Source: an uncultured archaeon A07HR60
GTDB taxonomy: Archaea > Halobacteriota > Halobacteria > Halobacteriales > Haloferacaceae
Assembly: GCA_000496235.1 (NCBI GenBank)
Contig: KI543227.1
Span: forward strand, 45,084-109,083
Length of the DNA stretch: 64,000 nt
Reading direction: 5' to 3'
Position 1 is the stretch's first letter, and every line of letters begins with the position of its first letter. Below are positions 40,984 to 49,132 of this stretch, piece by piece. The translations under genes were made by a program, and so were the position numbers. Below the pieces are notes generated by a model. That model ran no database searches. It was not told the DNA's origin and worked only from the letters and a program-made list of their open reading frames with translations.

Positions 40984-43311
40984 TCACGCGGCGGGAAAAC
41001 AGAGATGAACAGTAGTGCCGTCGCCCGGGGCAGACTCGATCCACATCGCTCCATCGTGGTGATCGACAATCCGCCGACACAGTGTCAGCCCCATGCCGGT
41101 GCCGTCCTCTTCGGTCTGGCCGAGACGCTCGAACACCTCGAACGCTCGCGAAGCGGCATCTGTATCGATTCCGATACCGTTGTCTGCGACACACACGTGA
41201 TGCCACGGACCGTCACTATCGAGTGACACTCGCTCTGGCGTGTCGAGGGTCGCCACCGGGTCTCCCGGCGTCACAGAAATGTGGGGGTGAGACGAGTGGT
41301 TGTACTTCAGTCCGTTATCGATGAGATTTTGGAACAACTCGATAAGCAGCTGCTCGTCACCCTCGACCGTCGGGAGAGGATCAGTGGTGATGGTGGCACC
41401 ACTATCGTCGATACGGACCGTGAGGTTGAGTTCAGCTTTCTCTACGACCTCGTCGAGTGCCGCGGGTTCGAATTCACCGCCGGAAGAATCGATCCGGGAA
41501 TACTGCAGTAACGCGTTGATCATCGACTGCATCCGCTCTGCGGCACCGACGGCGTCTTCGATGAGTGTCACCGCCTGCGCGTCGAGTGTCTCACCGTCTT
41601 CGTAGAGGTCGTCCAGAAGCGTGAGGTAGTTGCTGACCGATCGGAGTGGCTCTTTGAGGTCGTGTGAGGCCGCGTGGGCGAACTGCTCCAGGTCCCGGTT
41701 CGACTGTTGGAGCTGTCTGCGCGTCTGACGGAGGTCGGCTTCCCGATTACGACACTCAAGTTCGAAGCCGAGCCACTGTGTCAGCAGACTCAGGAACCGC
41801 GACTCCTCCTGCGTGAACGGTTTTTCACGCGGCTTATTATCTGTGAAACAGAGTGTCCCGTACACTTCTCCATCGACGATGACGCGCCCGCCCAGATAAC
41901 ACGACAGCCCGAATCTATCGTCTGCAGGATCTCCGTCCCACGTTTCTCGAGCATTCGTCATTCCGACAGGTTCTGGCTGTTCGATCGTTTCCCGACAGTA
42001 CGTCTCCGCGAGTGGCACCTCTGTCTGTGTGTCGAACTGAACATCACTGCCCGACGAGACTTCGAATTCGAAGCCGCCAACAGCAGGGTCGGTGTCGGTA
42101 TCGATCGCCGAAAAGAATCCGGCCTCCATCCCGATCCGCCGCCGTCCAATCTCGATCACTTTCTGCACTTGCTGTTTGAATCCGCCCTTCGTCTGAGGGG
42201 AGATACCGAGCAAATCTCCGATCGCCGTCTCTCGGCGGACCCGCTCTGTCACGTCACGATACACCCACGAGTGTGCGCCGCCGCCCGGAAGCTCGTACGG
42301 GACGTAATCACGTGCAACCGTCCGTGAGCCGGTGAGCGCGAGTTCTTGACCCTTTTCGACGTGCCGATCTCGAGCGAGTTGGTTCGTTCTGGCGACGAAC
42401 TGTTCTGGCTCCGCGAAGCTGTCTTTCAGCCGGTCGATCATGTCATCGGACTCCGCCCCCACGAGCGTCTCGGGTGGCGCATCTATCTCGAATAACTCGA
42501 GCAGGCGCTGATTCACCGCGAGAACATTACGGTTCGAGTCCTCGACGAGCACTCCCGTTGGGAGGCTGTCGAGGACCGTCTGCAGGACGGGATTCGTCTG
42601 TTCGTGCTGGACCCGGGTCTCCCGGAGCTTCTGTTCGGCCGTCCGCTGGGCATCTCGCTTCTCGCCGGGTGAAGGGTAGTTTCCATCTGTCGCCTCCTCT
42701 AGTTTGTCGACACTGATGCCGTGAGCGGCTGCGGCGGCTTCCTTCGCCAGTGTGTAAGTGCCCTCGCTGTCTGTGACACTCAACTCGCGTGGGATAGTAT
42801 CGAAGACGGTTCGGAGCGTCTCGTGGGGCCGTCCGGCACTGGTATCAGTCCATCTCGCGCAGCACACGTCTGCGAGCGTCTCGTTCAGCGGTTCGAGTGC
42901 AGCGATCATCTCGGCGTGAAGCGGTCCGTCGTCACTGACGATGACGAGGACACCGAAATCTGGCAAGTCGAACACGTGGTAGTGGGCTGGCCCGTGGGTG
43001 GCCGTGATCGGCAGTCGCTCACGGAACGCAGTCTCGTCTGCGGCGCCGTCGTGAGTGAGGTCACCTGTCGCTGCCTCAACCACATCGGTAGCTGTTGGGT
43101 CCGTCGAGACACTCTCTACAAGTTGATACACCGGCACTGTCGGCTCACTGTCCCGTCTGAAGATGCCACCTGCCGCACACTCGAGCTGGCGTAGATACGC
43201 GGACAGCGCCGCTTGTGTGGCCTCGGAGAGTGTCTCCCCCCGGCCGATCGAAACTGCAATGTGGTAAAGACGCTGAGCGCGCTCTGGGGATGGGCGTGAT
43301 GACTCGCTCAT
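40984..43311 (-). CDS. Multi-domain sensor histidine kinase (GAF/PAS/GAF-HisKA-HATPase)
   Basis: 775 residues without membrane helices, so a cytosolic sensor. An N-terminal GAF-like domain (about 1-155) is followed by two PAS-like segments (LRTVFDTIPRELSVTDSEGT and LDSLPTGVLVEDSNRNVLAV), a GAF domain (GFFSAIDTDTD to YGTLCFTDNKPREKPF) and a coiled linker. The phosphoacceptor helix is FAHAASHDLKEPLRSVSNY, and the ATPase domain has N-box LFQNLIDNGLKYN, G1 VADNGIGID and G2 GTGMGLTLC. It is intact and should autophosphorylate. No response regulator is adjacent; receivers lie 6-8 kb away at 49-52 kb. Confidence 0.92.
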   Translation of the reverse strand: MSESSRPSPERAQRLYHIAVSIGRGETLSEATQAALSAYLRQLECAAGGIFRRDSEPTVPVYQLVESVSTDPTATDVVEAATGDLTHDGAADETAFRERLPITATHGPAHYHVFDLPDFGVLVIVSDDGPLHAEMIAALEPLNETLADVCCARWTDTSAGRPHETLRTVFDTIPRELSVTDSEGTYTLAKEAAAAAHGISVDKLEEATDGNYPSPGEKRDAQRTAEQKLRETRVQHEQTNPVLQTVLDSLPTGVLVEDSNRNVLAVNQRLLELFEIDAPPETLVGAESDDMIDRLKDSFAEPEQFVARTNQLARDRHVEKGQELALTGSRTVARDYVPYELPGGGAHSWVYRDVTERVRRETAIGDLLGISPQTKGGFKQQVQKVIEIGRRRIGMEAGFFSAIDTDTDPAVGGFEFEVSSGSDVQFDTQTEVPLAETYCRETIEQPEPVGMTNARETWDGDPADDRFGLSCYLGGRVIVDGEVYGTLCFTDNKPREKPFTQEESRFLSLLTQWLGFELECRNREADLRQTRRQLQQSNRDLEQFAHAASHDLKEPLRSVSNYLTLLDDLYEDGETLDAQAVTLIEDAVGAAERMQSMINALLQYSRIDSSGGEFEPAALDEVVEKAELNLTVRIDDSGATITTDPLPTVEGDEQLLIELFQNLIDNGLKYNHSSHPHISVTPGDPVATLDTPERVSLDSDGPWHHVCVADNGIGIDTDAASRAFEVFERLGQTEEDGTGMGLTLCRRIVDHHDGAMWIESAPGDGTTVHLCFPAA

Positions 43312-43495
43312 ACCGGAGCGCGTCCTTCGTCGGCAATTGGGTTGGCGTCACTCGCCGCTGGTCGCGTGGGTCTGTCCCGTGACGAGAGCGTCGCTGGGTG
43401 GTGTTCCCGTTGCATAGTAGTCGCGTGAGTATCATTTTGGGCGGGAGACATTTGAGGCCAGCGGGAACTCACCGACGCGCCCTCGCTGCATCTCG

Positions 43496-43535
43496 TCTGA
43501 TCTGGTCTGATCTGGTCTGGTCTGGTCTAGTCTCA
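43496..43535. repeat. Pentanucleotide repeat tract touching the glycosyltransferase stop codon
   Basis: Eight consecutive 5-base units on the plus strand: TCTGA, TCTGG, TCTGA, TCTGG, TCTGG, TCTGG, TCTAG, TCTCA. The last unit contains the complement of the TGA stop of the gene at 43533. A repeat number change would leave the coding part intact unless the last unit is lost. The rest of 43312-43495 shows no gene. Confidence 0.85.
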
Positions 43536-44732
43536 TCTCGTCGCCGCGTTCTCGGCGCTCGAGCGATTCGGCTCCGACCGGTGTCGTGCCGGGGAATCCT
43601 GTAAGACCGTCTGGTACATCTCGAGTGTTCGGTCGGCGATGCGATCCCAGTCGAACTGTGCGGCACGTTGCTCTGGGATCGTGTCCATCTCGGTTCCCGA
43701 CAGCGCCGTTTTGAGAGCGCCCGTCACCGCTCCCACCGCCGGCGCGACGACCAGTCCCGCGTCTCCAATGACTTCCGAGGCTGCACTCCGGGGGTGATCG
43801 GCCCCGATCACCGTACAGCCCGCTGCTAGCGCCTCGATATACGTGATCCCGAAGCCTTCCCGCTCGGACGGCGAACAGAACACGTCAGCAGCGTGCATAT
43901 GTCCTAGCACGTCTTCGTCGGCGGGGAGGAAGCCGAGAAAGTCGATCCGGTCACGACAGCCCGTCTGCTCTGCGAGCCGTTCGAGTGTGTCTCGGTCAGG
44001 GCCATCTCCGATGATTCCCATGCTGATATCGGGGTTCGTCCGTGCGACACGAGCGAATGCTCGGATCGCTACGTCGAGGTTCTTTTCGGGAATGAGTCGC
44101 CCGGCGTACAGCACGTCGTATCCGTCGGCCGCAGCCTCAACCGTCTGTATGTCGTCCACGTCGATTCCGTTCGGGATAACGTGGGTGTGTTCCCGGTCCT
44201 GCCCGATCTGTGTGAGCCGCCGGGCGGTCAGCTCCGAAACGGCGACCGGATGCTGGTCGACTCGCGCCGTGAATCGCTCGACTAATTTACCGACCGGCGA
44301 GAGGGTCTCGAGGTACTCTTGCCAGTACTCCATCCAGACCTCGTGCCAGGTCGTCACCAGCGGTGCCGTATCGGCAGGGACTGTCGCTTTGGCGACCGCC
44401 GCCCCGAGCACGGGAAAGTACGGGAATACCGACGCGTGCACGATATCGTGGTCAGTGAACGCCTGGCGTAGCGCCGGGACGGATCGCAGGCCAAAGTCGA
44501 CTGCCTCTGCGATCGAACGGCGGTCACCGGCGTACAACTCGCTCTCTGGGGCGATGGCGTGATAGCTGACGTTCTCACGCTGGATCTGGCTGGGCCCGTC
44601 CCAGTAGTGGCGACCGTACTGGGTGACAGAGTGACCATCCGCGGCGAGTCGGCGGGCGATCTCGTAAATCCGCTTTTCTGCGCCACCCGTCACCTCTGGG
44701 TAGACCACGTTGGAGACGAATGCGATGTCCAT
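43533..44732 (-). CDS. Glycosyltransferase family 4
   Basis: About 399 residues from ATG 44732 (MDIAFVSNVVYPEVTGGAEK); a GTG at 44741 would give three more residues and a GTGA overlap with the upstream stop. The N-terminal acceptor domain has the GGAEKRIYEIARRLAADGH motif, and the C-terminal domain has DVLYAGRLIPEKNLDVAIRA and the E-x7-E motif SEREGFGITYIEALAAGCTV. It is the last gene of a minus-strand operon with sulfatase-like enzyme, repeat protein and flippase, so it probably builds the exported glycan. The acidic/Arg-rich C-terminal tail ends at a pentanucleotide repeat. Confidence 0.9.
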   Translation of the reverse strand: MDIAFVSNVVYPEVTGGAEKRIYEIARRLAADGHSVTQYGRHYWDGPSQIQRENVSYHAIAPESELYAGDRRSIAEAVDFGLRSVPALRQAFTDHDIVHASVFPYFPVLGAAVAKATVPADTAPLVTTWHEVWMEYWQEYLETLSPVGKLVERFTARVDQHPVAVSELTARRLTQIGQDREHTHVIPNGIDVDDIQTVEAAADGYDVLYAGRLIPEKNLDVAIRAFARVARTNPDISMGIIGDGPDRDTLERLAEQTGCRDRIDFLGFLPADEDVLGHMHAADVFCSPSEREGFGITYIEALAAGCTVIGADHPRSAASEVIGDAGLVVAPAVGAVTGALKTALSGTEMDTIPEQRAAQFDWDRIADRTLEMYQTVLQDSPARHRSEPNRSSAENAATR

Positions 44733-44737
44733 CTGTC

Positions 44738-46165
44738 TCACTCCGTGTAGCCGAGTGCCTGCAGTCGGTGACTCACGCGTTCTTCTACACCATCTGCCGT
44801 CGTCTGCTCGCCGCCGGCCGGGTCCGGTTCACCCCCCTCAACCGGGTATCCGTCGGCCTCGATGTGGTCGGTGAGCAACGAGGTCCCCGCGGGGTCTTCC
44901 TCGGCGTCGACTTCCAGGTCGCCGGTGGCCGTATTCACCTGCGCGTGGGCAGTCCCACCGGCCCGGTAGCTGGCATACCGGCGTATCGCATCGTCTTCAC
45001 CCTCGCCACGGGCCTGCGCGAACACGACACGGTCAGGATCGGGTTGGTGGGCCGTGTCCGCGAGCGACGTGCCGGGACCACGGTAGTCGACATCGAACGC
45101 CTCCGCGATGGTCGGGGCGATGTCGAGCGTGCTGACGGGTGAGTCGACCGTCGGGCGGCTACTCACTCCCGCGCCAGTGGCGATGAGCGGGACGTGTGTG
45201 AGCACGTCTGGCAGAAAACGTGGGTGCTCGTAGTAGCCCGGTTCGCCGAACGCCTCGCCGTGGTCGGCAGTGAGCAGAAGGAGCGTCTCGTCTCTGATCC
45301 CGAGTTGGGTGAGTTCCTCGAGCAATCTGGCGATGCTCGTGTCGAGGGACGCTATCTCGGCGGCGTAGAGGTCATCCAGGAGTTGTCGGTCTCGCTGTGA
45401 GATCGAGCCTGGCTCTCGTCTCGCCCGTTCGTACAACTGTGTCGGATCCAGGTCGCCGTCCGCGTTCTCGAGATAACGGCTCTGGAACAACGCCGATGGC
45501 TCGTACGGCCCGTGAACGTCCATGTAATGAAGCCAGGTGAACGTCGGTCTTCCTCCCGCAACGGCCTGTGAGCGGAGGAATTCGACACCCCGTTTAGTGA
45601 TCGTCTCGGCCGGTGCGTAGTGTCGATCGCGAAGTTTGTCGATTGCTCGCTGCGCGAGCGCCGTCAGCGGGTGTCCGCCCGCGATCATGTCGTCGTCGAA
45701 GTGGTCGAACCCATCGCCGTAGCCGAACCCTTCCGAGACGAACGGGTTAGAGTGGATACCGGCCGAGCGAACCGGCGTCCCCTGCAGCGATGTGGCGATG
45801 GTCGGGCTGTCCAGCCGGTAATTATCGGTGGTGGCGGCACTCGGGTACTGTCCAGAAAGGAGTGCTGGGACGGCTTCGCGAGTGTGAGAACTCGGGCTAT
45901 GCGCCCGGCCAAACCGGATACCAGCTGTTGCGAGTCGGTCGATAGTCGGTGACAGGTCGCGGCTCGAGCCGTGACAGCCGAGATAGTCGGCGCGAAGCGC
46001 GTCGATCGATAGTAGGATAACGTGCGTCGCCGCGGCGGGATCAAAAGTCGGCCCACGGCAATGGTCGTCGGGAGAACGTTCGGTCTCGGGTGCGCGGGTT
46101 GACTGTGCGTCCTCAGCCGGCCGGACTCTCCCGGCATCTGTACCTATGTCTGAGTGACTGGTCAC
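44738..46165 (-). CDS. Alkaline-phosphatase-superfamily (sulfatase-like) enzyme
   Basis: 475 residues, no signal peptide visible. The fold starts VILLSIDALRADYLGCHG with metal-binding Asp. The nucleophile region is SPSSHTREAVPALLSGQYPS, where a Ser or Thr would serve instead of the C/S-x-P-x-R needed for formylglycine, and the second metal site is LLTADHGEAFGEPGYYEHP. This is the type of haloarchaeal sulfatase-like enzyme found in glycan clusters, acting on phospho- or sulfo-groups (for example phosphoglycerol or phosphoethanolamine transfer). It lies 72 bp after the repeat protein gene and just before the GT4 gene in the same orientation. Confidence 0.85.
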   Translation of the reverse strand: MTSHSDIGTDAGRVRPAEDAQSTRAPETERSPDDHCRGPTFDPAAATHVILLSIDALRADYLGCHGSSRDLSPTIDRLATAGIRFGRAHSPSSHTREAVPALLSGQYPSAATTDNYRLDSPTIATSLQGTPVRSAGIHSNPFVSEGFGYGDGFDHFDDDMIAGGHPLTALAQRAIDKLRDRHYAPAETITKRGVEFLRSQAVAGGRPTFTWLHYMDVHGPYEPSALFQSRYLENADGDLDPTQLYERARREPGSISQRDRQLLDDLYAAEIASLDTSIARLLEELTQLGIRDETLLLLTADHGEAFGEPGYYEHPRFLPDVLTHVPLIATGAGVSSRPTVDSPVSTLDIAPTIAEAFDVDYRGPGTSLADTAHQPDPDRVVFAQARGEGEDDAIRRYASYRAGGTAHAQVNTATGDLEVDAEEDPAGTSLLTDHIEADGYPVEGGEPDPAGGEQTTADGVEERVSHRLQALGYTE

Positions 46166-46237
46166 GTCAATAGGGACAGCTGCGACATGTACGGGTGACC
46201 GTGAAGCTGTGAGTAACCCAGGAGTGTAACTCAGGAG

Positions 46238-47377
46238 TTACGACTTCGAATCCCGAGCCGAGAGGAGTGTTTCTGCGGTTTCGACACACTTCATCGCGGT
46301 CGCTTCCGCCACGGGGTCCGGGCTAAACGCGGCCTGTTCGTAACAGACGCGAAGCTGGTTGAGCGGCAGGGCCGTTGCAGCTGCGTCGGCGGTCGACTCC
46401 CAGGATCTCAGGAGACCGTCGTATCTGCGGACCCGCTCGTCGTGATCAGTCGCGTTCGCGAGTGCCTGGACGGCGAGGATGACAGCCTGGTCAGGTGACC
46501 CGTCGCTAAGCGCGGCTCGTGCGTCTGTGAGCTGTCTCGGCTCGGCTGTGGTCGCGTCGGCCGACGCGGCCGCGGCCATCGTCTCACCGCCGTCACTGGC
46601 TCGTGGCTGGGCGCGAGAGCGAACGATCCTGGGCTGAAGTGTGGCTGGGTACGCGCCCGTCTCCGGCCGCGGCTCCGAGCTGGGAAAGCGGCGGTACAGA
46701 GCCGCCGCGATAAGCCCGACCGTTGTTAAAGCGAACAGTGCAACGACGAGTGGCCACCACCACTGGCCCGTCGACGCCTGTTCATCGATGGTGACGTTGA
46801 CCACTGGTCGCTGTGTATCGGATGGCTCGCTGCTAGCGTCAGTTGCCTCACCTGCGCTAGCTGTCGTCTCATTCCCTTCTGGAACACTAGCTGTCGTCTC
46901 ATTCCCTTCTGGAACACTAGCTGTCGTCTCATTCCCTTCTGGAACACTAGCTGTCGTCTCATCGCGGCTGCCACTCACACCCGCCGCGACGGTCGTGTTA
47001 GACTCTGCTGTGTCGGTCGTGTTCGGAACGGTGGGCTCTGAGGAGTCGTTCTGCTGGGTAGCCGGCGTCTCCTCGATCACAACTGTCTCCGACTGTGTAA
47101 CCTCCACGGGCTTGGGACAACCGAAGATCGAACACCACAGCTGGTCTAAGACTGGCCTGTCACCGCCGATATTTATAATACCGTCGTCGGTCGCACTGGC
47201 ATTTTCGGTCTCACCGTCGATTTGCGCGGTCGGGAGAGCCGTCACAGTGCCGCTGGCTGCAGCGACTACCAGGACCGCGAGACACAGCGTCACGAGTGAC
47301 ATTCGCAATCGCCGGCGAGACAGCCCGGGCCAAGCGGCGCTCGTTAGATCCTCGTTGTCTAGCGTGTCAGTGTTCAT
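46238..47377 (-). CDS. Secreted/membrane protein with Thr-rich repeats, one TM helix and DUF4129-like tail
   Basis: 379 residues from MNTDTLDNED, whose ATG overlaps the flippase stop (ATGA). A hydrophobic segment (RMSLVTLCLAVLVVAAASGT) acts as signal or first helix. The extracellular part holds many N-x-T/S sequons and three exact copies of a ten-residue unit ETTASVPEGN, each creating a new sequon. A TM helix (WWWPLVVALFALTTVGLIAA) and a cytosolic domain of about 100 residues like DUF4129 (ARAALSDGSPDQAVILAVQA) follow. It probably is a glycosylated envelope protein served by the same operon. The open frame upstream to 47794 is antisense-type noise within the flippase gene. Confidence 0.7.
   Translation of the reverse strand: MNTDTLDNEDLTSAAWPGLSRRRLRMSLVTLCLAVLVVAAASGTVTALPTAQIDGETENASATDDGIINIGGDRPVLDQLWCSIFGCPKPVEVTQSETVVIEETPATQQNDSSEPTVPNTTDTAESNTTVAAGVSGSRDETTASVPEGNETTASVPEGNETTASVPEGNETTASAGEATDASSEPSDTQRPVVNVTIDEQASTGQWWWPLVVALFALTTVGLIAAALYRRFPSSEPRPETGAYPATLQPRIVRSRAQPRASDGGETMAAAASADATTAEPRQLTDARAALSDGSPDQAVILAVQALANATDHDERVRRYDGLLRSWESTADAAATALPLNQLRVCYEQAAFSPDPVAEATAMKCVETAETLLSARDSKS
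46861..46962. repeat. Three exact 30-bp tandem repeats plus a partial fourth
   Basis: Copies at 46861-46890, 46891-46920 and 46921-46950 are identical, followed by 12 matching bases. The length is a multiple of three, so changes in copy number keep the reading frame and add or remove an ETTASVPEGN unit with one N-glycosylation sequon. Identity of copies indicates recent expansion. Confidence 0.95.
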
Positions 47378-48915
47378 GAGGTCGGTGAGTCCGCGGTCTG
47401 GTTCCGGACGAGCCACAGCAGCTTGATCCCTGTTCGTTGTTCGAGCTGGCGGAATGCCCGTCGCTCCACCGGAGACAGATCTCCCGCGAGTAACAACGAG
47501 ACCACCGCGCTCAGCCCGACCACACACCCCGCGAAGGCCACTGTGACGACCCCATCGGCACTGCCGGTCAGAGTTCGCACGCCGAGCGCCGTCACTCCGG
47601 TGAACAGGACGATCCACGTCGTCGCTCTCGAGAACGGGTGGATACCGACCGCCCGGTAGATGGCGGCCACCTCGAGTCCGTTGTACACGGCGTATCCGAC
47701 CGCGGTGCCGATAGCTGCCCCGACGATCCCGAACCGTGGGATCGCCCAGAGATTCACGAGCACGTCGACAAGAACACCAACGGCCGCCGCCCACAGTTCC
47801 ACCCGCGGCCGGTCGATAGCCTTCACTGTGTCACCGTCCAATCCGGTCAGTGCCCGCACGAATAAGCCACCCGTGAGCACGGCCAGTGCGGGGGCTGCCG
47901 GGCTGTACGCTGGGCCGAGCAACAGCCGTACGATCGAGTCCGCATAGCAGACGAAAATTAGCGCCAGTGGGAGTGTCGCCGTGACGATCCACTTCGTCGA
48001 GCTCGTGAACAGCTCTCCCAGATTGTCGATCCGGCTCTCGCTGAACTGCCGAGTCGCGAGGGGGAGGAACGCAAAACTGAACGCCGAAAGGACGAATGTC
48101 GTGGACTGTCGAAGAGGCTGAATCGCCCGATAGTACCCCACCTCAGTGGACGTGGCGAAGACCCCGATCATCAGCACATCCAGTGTCGAGAGGAACAGAA
48201 ACAACGACGCCGAGGCAGCGAGCGGCCAGGCTTGGCCCCACACTGTCCGGAGCGACTCACCGGCGGGAACACTGACGATCGGGCCAGAGCGGTCACGCTG
48301 GCGGAATCCCAGATAGCCAGCCCCGAAAATGAGGATCCCAGCAGGGTAGCTCAACCAGTACGCGGCGGCCCCGAGCAGCTCTGCGCCGACTGCGACTGTG
48401 GCGCCGAGGACACCGATACCGAGGACTCGTGGCGCGAAGTGCCGCACGAGTACTGCGGCTCTCGAGTCGGTGTCGGCACGGATCGCCCCGTATGCCACCT
48501 CTCCGAGCGGGTACAGGAGGCCAAACGGGAGCAGCCACGGCACGAAGTTGGCGAGCGCGGGGTCACCCAGGATAGCGGCGACCTGATGACGGCCGAGATA
48601 GCCGCCTGCGACGACCAGCCCACCGACGCCGCTGGCGATTACCAGCCCACTGCCGACGACCTCTCCGTCAGCACCCGCAGCGCGGTCGTTGAGCGTGCGT
48701 GTCACGGCGTCGCCGATGCCGTTCCCCAACAACATCCCAACCGCGTACACGACCGTGTACGCGAGAGCGACCGTCCCGTACAGATCGGGCGCGAGTGAGC
48801 GAGCCAGATACGTCTCGGCGACGAGCGCGAGCGCACTGCCGACGACAATGCCGACGAGAATTGTCGATGCGCTGCCGCCCAGCGAGGCAGACTGTTCTTC
48901 GGTGCCGCCTTCCAT
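47374..48915 (-). CDS. Polysaccharide/lipid-linked oligosaccharide flippase (Wzx/PST type)
   Basis: 513 residues with about 14 membrane helices and the MOP-superfamily N-terminus (ALVAETYLARSLAPDLYGTVALAYTV, here split over helices 1-2). A characteristic LYGTVA motif, the central SASLFLFLSTLDVLMIG and the second-half YGTAVGYAVYNGLE-like segment are seen. Such proteins flip lipid-linked glycans across the membrane. First gene of a four-gene minus-strand operon with the sequon-rich protein, sulfatase-like enzyme and GT4. Divergent from the regulator gene at 49113, so the 197-bp gap must contain both promoters. Confidence 0.88.
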   Translation of the reverse strand: MEGGTEEQSASLGGSASTILVGIVVGSALALVAETYLARSLAPDLYGTVALAYTVVYAVGMLLGNGIGDAVTRTLNDRAAGADGEVVGSGLVIASGVGGLVVAGGYLGRHQVAAILGDPALANFVPWLLPFGLLYPLGEVAYGAIRADTDSRAAVLVRHFAPRVLGIGVLGATVAVGAELLGAAAYWLSYPAGILIFGAGYLGFRQRDRSGPIVSVPAGESLRTVWGQAWPLAASASLFLFLSTLDVLMIGVFATSTEVGYYRAIQPLRQSTTFVLSAFSFAFLPLATRQFSESRIDNLGELFTSSTKWIVTATLPLALIFVCYADSIVRLLLGPAYSPAAPALAVLTGGLFVRALTGLDGDTVKAIDRPRVELWAAAVGVLVDVLVNLWAIPRFGIVGAAIGTAVGYAVYNGLEVAAIYRAVGIHPFSRATTWIVLFTGVTALGVRTLTGSADGVVTVAFAGCVVGLSAVVSLLLAGDLSPVERRAFRQLEQRTGIKLLWLVRNQTADSPTS

Positions 48916-49101
48916 TCATATCAGTATACCCTGGGCACAAACACACATATGCCACTACTTCGAGGTAACCGGACCATCCGAGGACAACCTCACCTGTACA
49001 GATTATGTCGGGGGGCCATCTATTGGAATACAGCAAGACGGTTATCTTCACACACATATGTCTACATCACCAACACGCGTCAAATGCGATTGATCGCCGA
49101 C

Positions 49102-49132
49102 ACACTCGAATCATGAGCGAACACTCGAATCA
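49102..49132. repeat. 12-bp direct repeat across a regulator start codon
   Basis: ACACTCGAATCA occurs at 49102-49113 and again at 49121-49132, 19 bp apart, flanking and including the ATG at 49113. A direct repeat at the start of an HxlR-type regulator gene could be an autoregulatory site, though part of it is coding. Confidence 0.6.

Noticed and set aside
46861-46962. CRISPR-like array
   Set aside because: The 30-bp copies are directly contiguous with no spacers and are in frame inside a coding sequence.
47378-47794. Upstream extension of the repeat-containing membrane protein
   Set aside because: It is inside the flippase gene in another frame and Arg/Gly-rich. The ATGA overlap at 47374-47377 supports the shorter start.
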